A stretch of DNA of 64,000 bases from Smallanthus sonchifolius (lineage: Eukaryota; Streptophyta; Magnoliopsida; Asterales; Asteraceae). The position numbers and the translations under genes are program-made. The notes under the pieces were generated by a model that did no database searches, was not told the DNA's origin, and saw only the letters and a program-made list of their open reading frames with translations. The stretch is from the NCBI GenBank assembly GCA_023525975.1, contig CM042023.1, positions 496,001 through 560,000 of the forward strand, in the 5' to 3' direction. Below, piece after piece: positions 21,701 through 33,654 of the stretch. Position 1 is the stretch's first letter; the number at the start of each line of letters is the position of its first letter.

Positions 21701-24297
21701 TAATTGTAATCTGTGTGCCCTTGAGCTTAATGAAATAACCTAGTTGCAGCCCGTGGATGTAGGTCCCCCACTGGGACCAAACCACGTAAAATTCTTGTGT
21801 CGTTTATTTTTCTGTATCGCATGATTATCGTTTGTGCATGTGTGTGTGTTGATTCCGCTGCGCCACGTCCTAACAATGGCCACATTCTGATTTAGGTTTC
21901 CCGTCTTCGACTTTTATTTTGAGCTGTTTTCATGCTGAAGAAGTAATCTGTATATTGGTTGATCAACTTAAAAGACCTAAATCTAGAAGGAACTCAACAC
22001 ACCACAATTAATCGTGCCAAAGAAATTGATTTCTACTTTTCTAGAGTTTTAGGATTCAGGATTGTATCTCATTCGAACCAAAGCTTTTTTTAGAACATTA
22101 GGATTCAGAACTTTAGAATCTAGATTTTACGTTAGTTTCTTTTATTGCTCATTCCTGACGGATTTTACCTTTGTTGTTCATACCATAGATTTCATCTCAT
22201 GAGTTGAATCGAGAGTAACTATTTTAACTTCGTCAATTGTGAATTTAGTCTACAAATGTAGATTCACTGAAAATTCTTCGAAAATGATTTGCCTAATATT
22301 TTTTATATAACAGATACTGACTAATATATACATAATCACTTGAATGTTGTCTCCCCAGGTTGCTATGTAATAGGTTTTTCATATGTAAACCCTAGACACA
22401 TATCCACAAAAGAATATGTACAAATTTTGTAAATTGTAATGAACTTGTCAGACATATTAATACTGTTGTGAGTTGATATAATGGTGGTTGATGGTTTTTG
22501 ATTTCTTATAGGGTTTGCATATTTGCTTCATGTCTGAATCACAAATAATATGATTTGCCACTGAGATTAATTCCTGTACAGAGAGAAAAGCAAACCAATT
22601 TTGTTGCCCTACAATAACTTTGAGGGTTGTTCATATATATTATTCGGCTATTAATATGATGTCATAAGGTGATAGTTGCATTCTTTTACCATATGCTGTT
22701 GCATGGTTCTTCACATTTCAGGCGAATTTCTTCATTAACTTGAATCTGGTGTCTGTAACTCACTAACTCTATATCATCTGGAAAAGCATGACCCTTTTTC
22801 TTGAGCTGACGCTTGTTTATTTCTTTTCAATTCTCGAACTTCATTTGTGACTCATTCATGTTGGATTCCACCTGCATCATAACATTTATGGTATTCGTAT
22901 GTGAGAATGGAATAATGACTATTATTTTTTCTGCAGTCGTCACTTGCTGCTGCTAGGGCCGACAATTTCTACTATCCCCCAGAATGGGAACCCAAGAAGG
23001 TATGCTGTTAGAATATTTGATTATGCATTAACACCTATATTATAATTAAGGTGTGGCATTATGGTGTATCACATCTATTTTCTTTACAGGGTGGTCTGAA
23101 CAAGTTTCATGGGCAACATGCCTTGAGGGAGAGAGCAAGAAAAATAGACCAGGGTATCTTAATCATAAGGTAATCTTTTCACAAGCATTTTGTTAGAAGC
23201 ATGTGATTTAAGCATCTCTTTTCAATTTCAAGATATTTAAAAATTCATGAATCAATATTTTTTTGGGTAATTTGTAGGTTTGAAATGCCATACAATATCT
23301 GGTGTGGTGGTTGTAATTCTATGATTGCAAAGGGTGTAAGGTTTAATGCTGAGAAGAAGCAAGTAGGGAATTATTATTCTACAAAGGTAAACTTTTATTT
23401 TTAAAACTTATGAATGATATGATCTGTTCACACTTTTGCCCATAATTCTTCATAATGTTCCTGCTCTTCGTACTCAGATATGGAGCTTCACTATGAAATC
23501 TGCATGCTGTCAATATGAAATCGTCATTCAAACTGATCCAAAAAACTGTGAGTATCTTGTCATTAGTGGAGCTCAAAAGAAAGTTGAAGAGTTTGATACC
23601 GAAGATGCAGAAACTATGGTACTCCCTGTTGATGAAGGTAAGTATTATTAGATATATGATTAAGAGTTTACCATTTTGCATGGTCAATTGTTAATTAAAT
23701 TTGTTTTCTGCAGAAAGAAGCAAGCTAGCCGATCCTTTTTATCGGCTTGAACACCAAGAAGAGGATTTAAAGAAGAAAAAAGAAGCAGAGCCATTGCTGG
23801 TGCGCCTTCAAAGAGTATCTGATGCTAGACATTTGGATGATTACTCGATAAACAAGTCCCTCCGTGCCAAACTTAGAGTAAATACTTTTTTTAATCTAAC
23901 TTTTAATCTAATAATTCCTGTTTCTTTTAATACTTATTTTCATATATTTGCTTGTAAACATTAGGGTCAAAAGAAAAGAGTTGCAGAAGAAGAGGTGGCT
24001 GCAAGGAAGATGGGACTTGGGATAAGATTATTACCAGCATCTGAAGAAGATATGGCGGCTGCCAAGCGTGTCAAGTTTTCCTCAAACTTTAATAAAAACA
24101 GGGATGAGAGACGAGCATTGATCAAATCTATGTCAATCTTCTCAGATTCGTCATGTTCAAATTCAAAAAGGTCGGAGCTTGTGGCAAAAGGAAGAAGAAT
24201 AAATGCAGCAGCAACATCTAAGCTGCTGGCTGGGGGGTATAAGCCATCTTCATGGTCAAACGTTTCTGGATCTTCAGGTCATAGGAAGAAGTTCTAA
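18786..24297 (+). CDS. CWC16 / YJU2B (CCDC130-like, DUF572) splicing factor
   Basis: Seven coding exons: 18786-18788 (the ATG alone), 22937-22999, 23090-23169, 23278-23386, 23478-23637, 23714-23877, 23965-24297. They give 303 residues. The CWC16 core is clear: NFYYPPEWEPKKGGLNKFHG, HALRERARKIDQGILIIRFE, MPYNIWCGGC, GVRFNAEKKQVGNYYSTK, QTDPKNCEYLVISGAQKK. A charged coiled-coil segment (RLEHQEEDLKKKKEAEPLL) and a basic tail ending GHRKKF follow. Family members act in the spliceosome around the first catalytic step. The second metal-binding pair reads SACC where the human protein has CxxC; I recall Arabidopsis is similarly altered. Intron 1 is 4148 bp, 2807 bp of it a retrotransposon in the same orientation. 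Confidence 0.94.
19069..19383 (+). repeat. 5' LTR of the intronic retrotransposon
   Basis: The 315-bp LTR has a TATA box (TCTATAAATACC, about 19191) and the CCGTGGATGTAGGTCC motif shared with the other Copia-type LTRs in this window. It is in the same orientation as the host gene, so its signals could affect host transcripts. Confidence 0.93.
19386..19397 (+). other. primer-binding site (initiator tRNA-Met)
   Basis: TGGTATCAGAGC is complementary to the 3' end of plant initiator methionine tRNA and lies two bases after the 5' LTR. Confidence 0.9.
19524..19654 (+). repeat. short tandem repeat in the retroelement leader
   Basis: Seven copies of a roughly 19-bp unit (TGAACAGTGTTTTCCGGCT and variants with TGAGCAG) lie between the primer-binding site and the gag stub. 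A second short set around GGGCTGTTTTGGGAGAAAAC follows at 19785-19830. Confidence 0.85.
20263..20430 (+). pseudogene. truncated Copia gag stub
   Basis: The 55-residue frame begins MAGDRMVVIERFDGLDFGW, the usual N terminus of Copia gag, then diverges and stops. It aligns with IEKFDGQNFGWW in the element at 2.9 kb. The rest of gag is absent. Confidence 0.7.
21561..21875 (+). repeat. 3' LTR of the intronic retrotransposon
   Basis: The 315-bp sequence shows no difference from the 5' LTR on direct reading, which indicates recent insertion or gene conversion. Confidence 0.93.
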
Positions 24298-26310
24298 TGT
24301 TGCATGGGTGTGCTTGATTTGTGCAACTCTTTTGCTTGACTTTACTTTGATGTGGATGAATGGTTTTCTGCTTGTTTATATTTCATAAGATGATGAATGG
24401 TTTTCTGCTTGTGTATACTTCAAGTGTGTGAAACAACAAATTACATGCTAGCAAACTTGGATCATAGAGTATTGCGTCCTCGTTATGCTGCCATTGACAC
24501 TATTATAGTTTTAACTTTTAAGTGTACCTTATAGAAGAAAAAGAACATAACATTGTAGTTTTGAGAAAATCATTTGAACAAAAGATATCCTAATTGTGTG
24601 TTTAGTTGTAAAAATATTAGTATTATTTTAAATTTAATAAACTGAATAAACATATCAAATGTTCTTTCAGAAAAGAGTTCACATGACTGCAGTTCGATAA
24701 GCATTCAAACATTCAAGGCACTCGAAAACATATCGGCAGCAGCTACCAACAACCACTACCAAGTACCAACGACGACCTCCCTCAACTCTGTTTGCCAGCC
24801 GTGACTCATGCCAAAGTCTTTTGTACTTTCAATACCCGGAATGTATCTTAAAAGTTAATTTAAAGATTAACTTGAAATATCAAATATTCTACTACAATTG
24901 CAATAACTATATTTTTAATAATGTAAAATTTTCTAACAACTTTAAAGTACTATTTAAGTAACGGTTGTATATAAAAAATTAAAATTAAGTCCTAAGAGTG
25001 ATATATTTGTAACGATGATCCGTCTCATTAAATAAAGCTCCTTTCCACATCTCTTTCATGAATGACTTTGTATTTGCTTGTAATTAACGGTTGAACATAT
25101 AGCACATTAGTTTTCAAACTTTGAAACTTGTCAATCAAACTGAATATGATGTATACCAATATATAAGAAGATTGAACTACCGACATTAATCGTTATCAGT
25201 GGAGGTTCACACACACATTTGTAGGTTATGTATAGGTGATATAACGTAGACATGACTTACACATGTGTAGGCTCTATACATAAATGATTCCTTTTCATTT
25301 TTTTTTGAATATCAATAGAGAAGATTAAACATTGCATTTTAACAAAATTTTTATATTTTAAAAACTGTTAAGATTGAAAAAATAAATGTTTTATTTTCTA
25401 TACGTGTTATCTTAACATATAGTGTTATGTTAAATCTTGATTATGGTGTTAAAAAGTTTTTTTTTTTTTGAAGTATTGATCGTAAATTGGTAAGTATTTT
25501 ATAATACAAAGTGAGCGGGATTAAAATTAATGTAGACGACACAATCATGGTTTTGGAAGCACAAACAATGGAGTGAGTGTGAAGCATACATGATGTGCTA
25601 CATGTCATGTGTGTAAAGGTTGTTACAATTCATTTGAAGTACTTAAACATGTTCTCTTTAGGAACAAACTTCCTTGCAACGTCTGTCTCATGCAATCATC
25701 AACCACATTCTACGTGTAGCTATCATCATAAAACCCTTCGATATATATGGAAGTCAAAAACAAGATATAAACTCATCATTAATTTTAGAAATATTAAATA
25801 AATGATCTTATGGTAAGGTCAAATTACACTTTTAAACTCAAGTTTTTAGAAATTACATTTTAATCCACAACCGTTCACCAACAACCATCACTGACTACAT
25901 GTAGATCCCAATGCAATCATGAATCAACCCATTCAATCAAGAACAAAGAGGAGGAACAAGATGGGATTAACCCTAGATATATCTTCAATTGAAGGAACAC
26001 TCGACACTTTTAATTGTTTACATCGTGACTATTTATACATACATACACAGACTCTACAGGGATGAAACGACGCGTCTGGCGGTCCCTACCATCGCATCCC
26101 TTGACTCAAATACGGTTTATAACTTTACACTAGGACCCTTCTACTAAATATAATTACATAAGACACCATAAACTAACTTTAGACTAATTATAAATCTATC
26201 TTGTAACTTTGTATCAAACATGATCACACAATTAAGACCAACACTGCGGCCTCGCAGCCCACCATCATTTTCTAATGCCCATTGGTGCTTACCGTAGCAC
26301 CCTACCACCA
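24298..26310. other. CWC16 3' flank and intergenic spacer
   Basis: The first 200 bp probably form the 3' UTR, with a repeated GATGAATGGTTTTCTGCTTG (near 24352 and 24391). The rest is AT-rich without a convincing gene. 25950-26250 is somewhat GC-richer and has an antisense TATAAATA-like motif (26028), so it may be part of an old LTR. Confidence 0.4.
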
Positions 26311-26318
26311 ATCATCAT

Positions 26319-26525
26319 CATGGGCGTACCTACATAATGGGAATGGGGGGCAGCCGCCCTCCATAAATTTTTTAGTGTTATATGCGCGTTAAAAACTCGA
26401 ATGTCCCCTATAAAATTTTGAAATAGCCCCCCATATTGCCCCCATGAAAATTTTTTAGTGTTATATACACGTTTTATATCACTAGTCAACAGACCCCCTG
26501 AAAAAATTATCTGGGTCCGCCACTG
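26319..26525. mobile_element. hAT-type MITE
   Basis: Terminal repeats CATGGGCGTACCTA (26319) and the complement of CAGTGGCGGACCCA (ending 26525) are flanked by a perfect 8-bp duplication, ATCATCAT (26311-26318 and 26526-26533). The 207-bp body contains two copies of TTTTTTAGTGTTATAT and has no coding role. Confidence 0.88.
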
Positions 26526-26533
26526 ATCATCAT

Positions 26534-28998
26534 CGACGAACGATATTGCAACACGCTACCACCATTAATTGTAGTATTTTTTATATTTATATAAACATTT
26601 TTTTTTTGAATTTTTATTAGTTTTGTTAGAGATAAAAAAATATATCTGAAAAAGTAGATGTATTTTCACAACTAAAGATTTCTATATTTCTTCTTATATT
26701 TTAGGTAACCTAACTTTTAAAATTTTCTATATTGACCGGTACGTATTGCCATAAATAGCTAATTTTATGTCTATGTTGAATTTATAACGCCACCAAAATT
26801 TTAAGCAGTTGATAATAATCTGTAATAAAACTTGAAAAGTTTTAAAGCAGGAAAATGATAATTTAATACATTGAAAAGACACAACGCTAAAAAGGTAGGA
26901 TACATGGGACCAAAATAGCCATGCGTGTGACCACCATAAATGGAATTCTTAAAGCTACCTCCTTAATTCCATGCCGTGCAATTTATAAATTAAAACCATT
27001 GATAAGTGGTAAGTGTGAGAACATATCACAGAAAGAAAGCTGAACTTGGGTGTCCTGGGGAGAAACATAAGGATTGGTCCAATACACATACATGTATATA
27101 TATATATATTTGCCAACTTATTAATTAAGCTTATAATGTACATTGATTAACTTAAAAGTTTATTGGTTTATATGAAAGGATCATTTTGCATGAATCGATC
27201 TCATGGACCACACCTGAATATTGATATGCTTACAAATGTGTAGAATTATGAACAACGATGAAGAAATATGTCACAATTAATGTTTGGCTCTTAAACCTGC
27301 ATACTTAAACATGTGAAGAATTTATTAAAACTCTACTCTTAAAAGTACTGATCAAGATAATTGTTTAAATTTATATACTTTTAACTACGAAAGTTTGTTA
27401 GGTTTTAAAGTTCATAATTTAAACATTTTTTGTTATAAACTTTTTTTAAAAACCATTGATTATTATATATATTATTAATGCACCTATAGATGTGAATATC
27501 TTTTTTTATTATTGAATCGTTTCTATTATTCTATATATAAACCTATGAGTAATGTTTTTTTATTATTTAAGAGACTAATAAGGTTTAAATAATTATACCA
27601 ACTTATAAGTGTAAGATAAAGTTTTTTTTTTCCTTCTCTTTTGGGTTTTTATATCTTTATATTAACCCAAAAAACTTAGGTATTTGGTGTAGCTCAATAA
27701 GTTGAAACAAAGATGCTAAATATCACAGTTTTTTTAGAAAAGAAAACAACACCCTTTTTTTCATATATATAATAAGTCTCAGAGATTTCGGATGTCGTGC
27801 GTGATTAGTAAAAATAAGCCCCTAAAATTTAAACTTATATATATATAATTCGTTAATACGACGATAATTGTTGACCAAGCGAGTGCTTCTTTTAAAACAA
27901 GATTTGAACAATGCAAATAGTATGAAAAACTATTTTGTTTTTTATTTTCTAAAAAGTAGAAGGAATTTGAAGACGAATCTTAAGTCGTGTTGTAGTGTTC
28001 TTGAAGAAACACTCAAAGATGGTGAAAGATAAGATATTGATGCTGATGAACCTTATATGAAGTTAAAGTTGTCTAACATATTATTACCTAGTGAAATTAT
28101 CAACCCTGTTGATGTTTTAAATATTTGAAACTAATTGATAGTTTTCTTAATGAATTAATTGCATATAGATTCTTGTTAACTATTCTAGTAATAATGGCTT
28201 ATGTAGAAAGAATCGTTTCAAAATTGACGTTGTTGAAGTCCTACTTACGATCCAGAATGTCTCAAGAAAAACTTAATGGATTTGCAATGATATATATTGA
28301 AAACGATTATTTAAAGGATATGGAATATGAATAGTTGATCAACAACTTTGCTTCCATGAATACTAGCTAGAAGAGCCTCACGGTTCGTTTAAATATGTAA
28401 GATAGATCATTTTACTACAGGAATTTTGTTTTATTTATTGTATTCGTATTCGACTATTTGTGATTCATGAATATTGAATAATCAATTATAAATGTAAATA
28501 AAATAAGATTTTAAACATAAATGGGTTTATTGGGCCCTTTAAATATATAATTGGGTTTTAATTTATTTATTAATTGATCGGTCGTTCTAGAAGACTAGAA
28601 TATATGATTAGTAATAAGTTTATATATATTATTTTTCTAATTTTTAAATATTTTAATTGACATCTGGTATATAAACGAATTTTTTTTTGAATGTACGTTT
28701 GGGCCCTGAGTGATCGCCCACTCAACACTTGCTCAGGGCCGGCCTTGAAAATATTATACAACAATAGTCTATATTTCTAATATCTTAACTTTCAAAAACA
28801 TAAGACTAACATATGACTTTTCAAGGTATATAAAACACTCAAGTTCAATATTTATATTTTTTAACTTTACTTTGACAATTTATGACAATGCCATCTATTT
28901 TACAGTATAACTAAATTAAACACATGCAAATACATAATAAATGAGAATTGTTATCATTATTTTACAGAACAAAATATTTATAAGACAAAATATACCGA
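26534..28998. other. AT-rich intergenic region
   Basis: No gene was recognised. Open frames here are short and use biased AT-rich codons. A possible hAT terminus (CAGGGCCGGCCTTG, 28733-28746) resembles the end of the element at 40.0 kb but has no partner. Confidence 0.4.
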
Positions 28999-29417
28999 AA
29001 ACACTACAAGATTTTAAGGTATTAGGGGCGACAAATGTCGCCGATAATGCTCTCCAGTATTGCCGCTAAAGCTAATAATCGCCGCTAAAAAGTCGCCACT
29101 AATACTTGCCTCTAATGCCCAAGTTATCGCCGCTAATACTTATTTTCGCGGCTATTGCTCTATTTTTGCCAGATCTGGTTGACTTTTAGAGGCGACAGTG
29201 TCGCCCCTAAAACCCCATTGTCGCCCCTATTGCTCCAAAGTCCGTTTTACGGTTTTTTCCCTTTGTTTTCAATATTTTCAGTTTTCCACATATTACTATA
29301 CCAATGCAAATTCGATATTTTCAGCTTTCAATATTTCCATTCACATAAACATAAAAACTACATCTATTGTCCAAAATATTGTCATAAACATAAAAATACA
29401 TTAAAACCATAAACCTA

Positions 29418-29552
29418 GCTAATCCATATCATCATTCCCATCCCCGTCGCCGATATCATCTTCGTCGCCACCATTTGGTGACTTGTTCGAACCCATAAAT
29501 GTTTGAGTTGATCTCTAAAAGCCGGGTTTTGAAACAAATTGTCAATTTGAGC
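29418..29552 (-). pseudogene. CACTA terminal exon remnant
   Basis: On the minus strand, after an acceptor-like TTTTGTAG, this reads AQIDNLFQNPAFRDQLK. After a one-base shift it continues GSNKSPNGGDEDDIGDGDGN and ends MD-stop. The sequence resembles the acidic C terminus of CACTA-encoded proteins. The frame change marks it as broken. Confidence 0.55.
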
Positions 29553-31484
29553 CTACAAAATAAAGCATGCATTATAAGTTAAAACAAAACTATAGATTAA
29601 ATAAGCCACGTGTTATATTTTTTACGAAATTTCGGCATTATAACGACTATAAATTGGAGTTGTCCCAAACGACAAAAGTTCTGTTTTTAATTCCCAAACA
29701 ATATAAACTAAGATTTACCAAACTACTAACATTTAACAAATCTACTAAACTAACATTTACCAAAAACCAACATTAATCAAACTACCAAAGTATCAACATT
29801 AACCCAATTTACCAAACTGAAGTATACATTATAAGTTAAAACAAAACTATATATTAAATAAGACTTTAAACATCCTAGCATTTTTACGCCTTGTGACTAG
29901 GCTCCAGGCGAGGCATTTGCGCCTATGCGCCTTGACAACTATGTTACAGACTACTGTACTAGAGAGTAGAGATCATGTGATCTAGACAAGAACCATGCAG
30001 TATGAATGCAAATAGGTTGTTCTAAATTATTGCATACAGAGTTTTCAATTGAACTTCATCTAAACCAAATCATATGCTTTTACAAAACTAACAAATACTA
30101 GAATTTAACACTACAAAATTACACAATGACCCTATTAAACAAACCATCAAACTCAACAAAAAAAATAAATAAATAAAAATTAGGCCATATCTCCGAATGA
30201 CTAACAAAACTTCAACACCCTCCTTGCCCATTATGAAAGTAAAGGTACATTTTGACTTTCAAAGCCAGTTTGTTACTAAGCTTCAAGAATAAACTTCACA
30301 ACCACAACAGATAGAATGGTAATATTACTCATGAACATAATAAATATATATATATATATATATATGAAAAACTAAATTATTTAAACTTTAACATAAGCAA
30401 GCAGCAACTGGTCATATTTGTTTGACCATTAAAACCTCTAATGGTTAGGTTTTGGTGATGAAATTGGGGGATCAACTAGTAGAATCATAGAGTTACGCAC
30501 ATCAGGAAACCAAACGAGATGCAAATCATCAGTTAGGGTTCAAAACATGCTAAACATAAACCGTAACATCCGTAACTTTTGCATGTAATATTTTATTTCA
30601 TTTTTTATGCAATAATAACATTTATTGTTAAACTTGTACTTTACATCGTGCCATATCAATTTTCAAGCGTATAACGACTCGGAGTTTCAGATTTTAAACT
30701 CTTATTTTCCATTTTCTTTATATATTTTATATATATGTATATGTATATATTTTGGTTAAATTAAATAAATTAATTATAAACTTTAAGTTTTATAAAAAAA
30801 TGAGATTTTATTGTTATAAAAAAAAATATTAATAAGGAAATAAATAATATATAAGTCTTATTTTAAATAAGTTAGATAAATGGGCCTTGAACCACTTTTA
30901 TTTTGTTGAACACTCACTTTAGCCTTTTGAACCCCTCCTTGTTTGAACCCTGGAACAAGAACATCTCTATTTTGACCAAGAAAAATTCAAAATAGACCTC
31001 AAATCTCCCAAATCAATCACCAATCCATTTGCGATCATTTGAGGCATGAAATCATTCTAATTGATTGAGTATATTCGTTTTTGAAACCCAAATTGGAAGC
31101 TTCGGTCGTGGGTTTTAAAACCCACAAATCAAGTCCCTAATCCCACAAATCTCGTTCCATTAGCAACTGTTAACGCGTTCTAATCACCCTATAAACACCC
31201 CCCGATCTGTTACAAATCGACAGCACCTCCAAAACCATTTTTCTCTCTCTTTCGGTTGGCAATCAGCGCAAGGGAGAGACCCTCAGTCCACAACGATTCA
31301 AGGACGATTTCAGGTTATACCTTAATCCATAATCTTTCGCATCCCTGGTCTTAATCTTGCTTACAATCGATTTTGGGTTCTAGGGATTTAAAGACTGGTT
31401 GCGACATGTCTGATTGAGGAGGAAGACTCGGTATGCTTCTTTAACAAAAACTCTAATTCCCATATCTTTAACCAAATGTTGGCT

Positions 31485-31531
31485 TGGTCTATTGGTTGGA
31501 ACTCTACTCTCACAAGCTAGAGGTCTAAACC
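31485..31531 (+). promoter_or_regulatory. Pol III-like A and B boxes (tRNA-like) in copy A
   Basis: TGGTCTATTGG (A box, 31485-31495) and AGGTCTAAACCC (B box, degenerate, 31520-31531) have tRNA-like spacing. The equivalent position in copy B has better-preserved boxes. Confidence 0.5.
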
Positions 31532-32630
31532 CACCTCCAGCTTTCTTTCTTCTTTTTTATAGTTTGTTGATTTTGTTTGACCTTTACCCTCTCACACACA
31601 CTTACACATATATTTATAAATTATTATTGTAAGTTTTAATGTAATGAATTCCTTTATAAATTTCTCAAGGTTATAACTATTATATTTGTAAATAAAATGT
31701 ATATATACACATTATAAGAAAACTATTGTAAATAAAACGTGGTTTTTATCACAAATATTATATGAGCATAATTATTTTACTTTGTTACCACTATATATAT
31801 TTATATTGAAATTAGAAGATAGTCGCATTCGTAACGTTATAACTCTTATTAAACAAGAGTAATTACACACGTATATTTTACATAAACTATTATAACAATA
31901 TGACCTATAATTAATATTAAAACTGGAGTTATTAATATCATAATTGTTTTAACCATATTCATTATTACTTTCACATATATTATGATTATTTTAATGAATT
32001 GATAAATAATAATACTACCATTCGCATAATTAATTTATTTACTTATTTCAAATGATATTCTTATAAATATTATAATGTTCTAACATGATGACTAATTTAA
32101 ATTGTTTTGATAGGGAATTTATTATATTAAGTTAGAAATTAATATTTATTATTGATACCAAGTTTTCTTTTATAAATAAAATTTATAAAGCATCACTTAA
32201 ATTTTATATAACGATTTATTTCTTTTATTAAGTTTTGGTATCCATAAAGTCCGTACCTTTAACATTCTCGTTCGATCGTTTCCAAATCCTAAAGTTCCAA
32301 TCGTTCCGTTCTTGTTTTCTCTTAACCGATTCAACAGTATAATAACGTATCTTATTTAACTTAGGGTATCATTAAATCTTATTGCTACAGGTTACAAGGT
32401 CAACCATCTACTATTCAATGTGAGATTCATAGCACCTTTTTCTTTTTACTTTTAGGGTGAAACATGTACACATGCTTGATAATTCAAACTTGTATCAAAC
32501 CAAATTCTTAAAGAAGTATTTCAATCATATGTTTGATATTTGAACACTAAATGATAACGTTGCAATCATTAACTTGTTTACAAGCCTAAGGTAGTACTAG
32601 TATGGTCATATAGGGGAAACCGATATAACA

Positions 32631-32785
32631 ACGGCACAATCTTGGGATTGTGGATGCATTAACATTTCAACGGCACAATCTTTGGTATTGTGGATGCAAT
32701 AACATTTCAACGGCATAATTTTCGGGATTGTGGATTTAATAACATTTCAACGGCACAATCTTTAGGATTGTGAATGCATATAACA
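32631..32785 (+). repeat. four-unit array of hairpin-forming repeats
   Basis: Four units of about 40 bp (ACGGCACAATCTTTGG, ATTGTGGATGC, then TAACATTTCA) lie in tandem. Each unit contains CACAATC and GATTGTG in inverted order. Copy B at 58003 has only two units. Confidence 0.85.
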
Positions 32786-33282
32786 TTAAGGGTTGATTGC
32801 AATGAATTTTTGTGTTGGTATGCTTGCACACTTATTTGAACTTGTACTGAATTTGTTTTATGGTAATTTATCTTTGTAACTTATAAAACCTATGTCGGTC
32901 ACCAACTTTATGTTGACCCATTTTACTTTACATGTTTCTGGAAATGATAACTAGGAAGTGAAGGATCATATAGGATTGCTCAAGGACTTAGCTAATAAAT
33001 TTGAACAATACTTTTTTTGATGTTGTTTGTTTTATTGAAATAAGTGATGTTATTAATTATGAAATTTAATAATTTATGTGATGCCTTAGTTTCAAACTTT
33101 ATACCATGTACTATGAACTAAATGTGTGACACCTCGCGTTTCTGCCTTGGCGGGGTGTGACATAAACAACTTTATTACATACAGTATCAATCATATACCG
33201 TTCTCTTGTCGTTCATTTCAATTTGCAAATAAAGTTGGAAAACAAAATAAGCTAGTTTTACCTATGTAAATTGTGGAGTTGT

Positions 33283-33654
33283 CTACTCCCCACCAAAGAA
33301 AGTAGACAATGTAGATGAATGTGGTTTACGCCCAATCCCTCTAATGAAGGTGGTCGAAGATGTAGATGAAGGTGGTTTACGCCCAATGTCATCTACAATT
33401 ACAACTGCAGGAATTGAACTTTCACCATGATAGATCCACTTCGTCTACGTCCTACGGAAACCAAATGCATACATATGAAATTTCATTTTTGTGAAGGATA
33501 TTAAGACAGAATTTTGACATTTTGCACACGCACATCTAACATTGCCTCTGGTGTTGACATGTTCTTTGCACATCTCGATAAAAGAGTTGAGTCCTTGTCG
33601 GTACCCAGGTGAGCAACGATTTGGATTGGTAAGCCAACTTTTATCAACAGACAT
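33283..33654 (-). pseudogene. CACTA transposase-associated domain remnant
   Basis: The minus-strand frame reads MSVDKSWLTNPNRCSPGYRQ, then GLNSFIEMCKEH and CACAKCQN, the N-terminal transposase-associated domain of plant CACTA elements. An in-frame TAG at 33447-33445 interrupts FGFRRT-stop-TKWIYHGES, where family members read through. A duplicated 24-bp block (around GATGAAGGTGGTTTACGCCC) follows. Confidence 0.8.

Larger units (their letters stand above)
19069..21875 (+). mobile_element. young non-autonomous Copia-type LTR retrotransposon in CWC16 intron 1
   Basis: Two LTRs of 315 bp (19069-19383 and 21561-21875) appear identical base for base. They begin TGTTAGATG and end CGTCCTAACA. A primer-binding site matching initiator methionine tRNA (TGGTATCAGAGC, 19386-19397) follows the 5' LTR, and a purine tract (AAGTGGGAGAT) precedes the 3' LTR. 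The 2177-bp interior has only a gag stub and a degenerate tail, with no protease, integrase or reverse transcriptase, so it needs a partner element. The flanks (ATTAT before, ATGGC after) do not form the 5-bp duplication expected of Copia. Confidence 0.92.
30563..32888 (+). repeat. large dispersed repeat, copy A
   Basis: About 2.3 kb matches 54881-58194 in order: a GTAACATCCGT start, ACGACTCGG, a tRNA-like box region, TTCAAGGTGAGATTCATAG-like sequence, then the hairpin array and TATGCTTGCACACTT. Copy A lies inside the CACTA element and lacks the Helitron end and MITE found in copy B. It may be a long LTR or non-autonomous retroelement; no coding region or clear termini were seen. Confidence 0.8.

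Noticed and set aside
25595..28764. Several short open frames between CWC16 and the CACTA element
   Set aside because: AT-biased, short, and without homology, splice context or conserved motifs that I can recognise.
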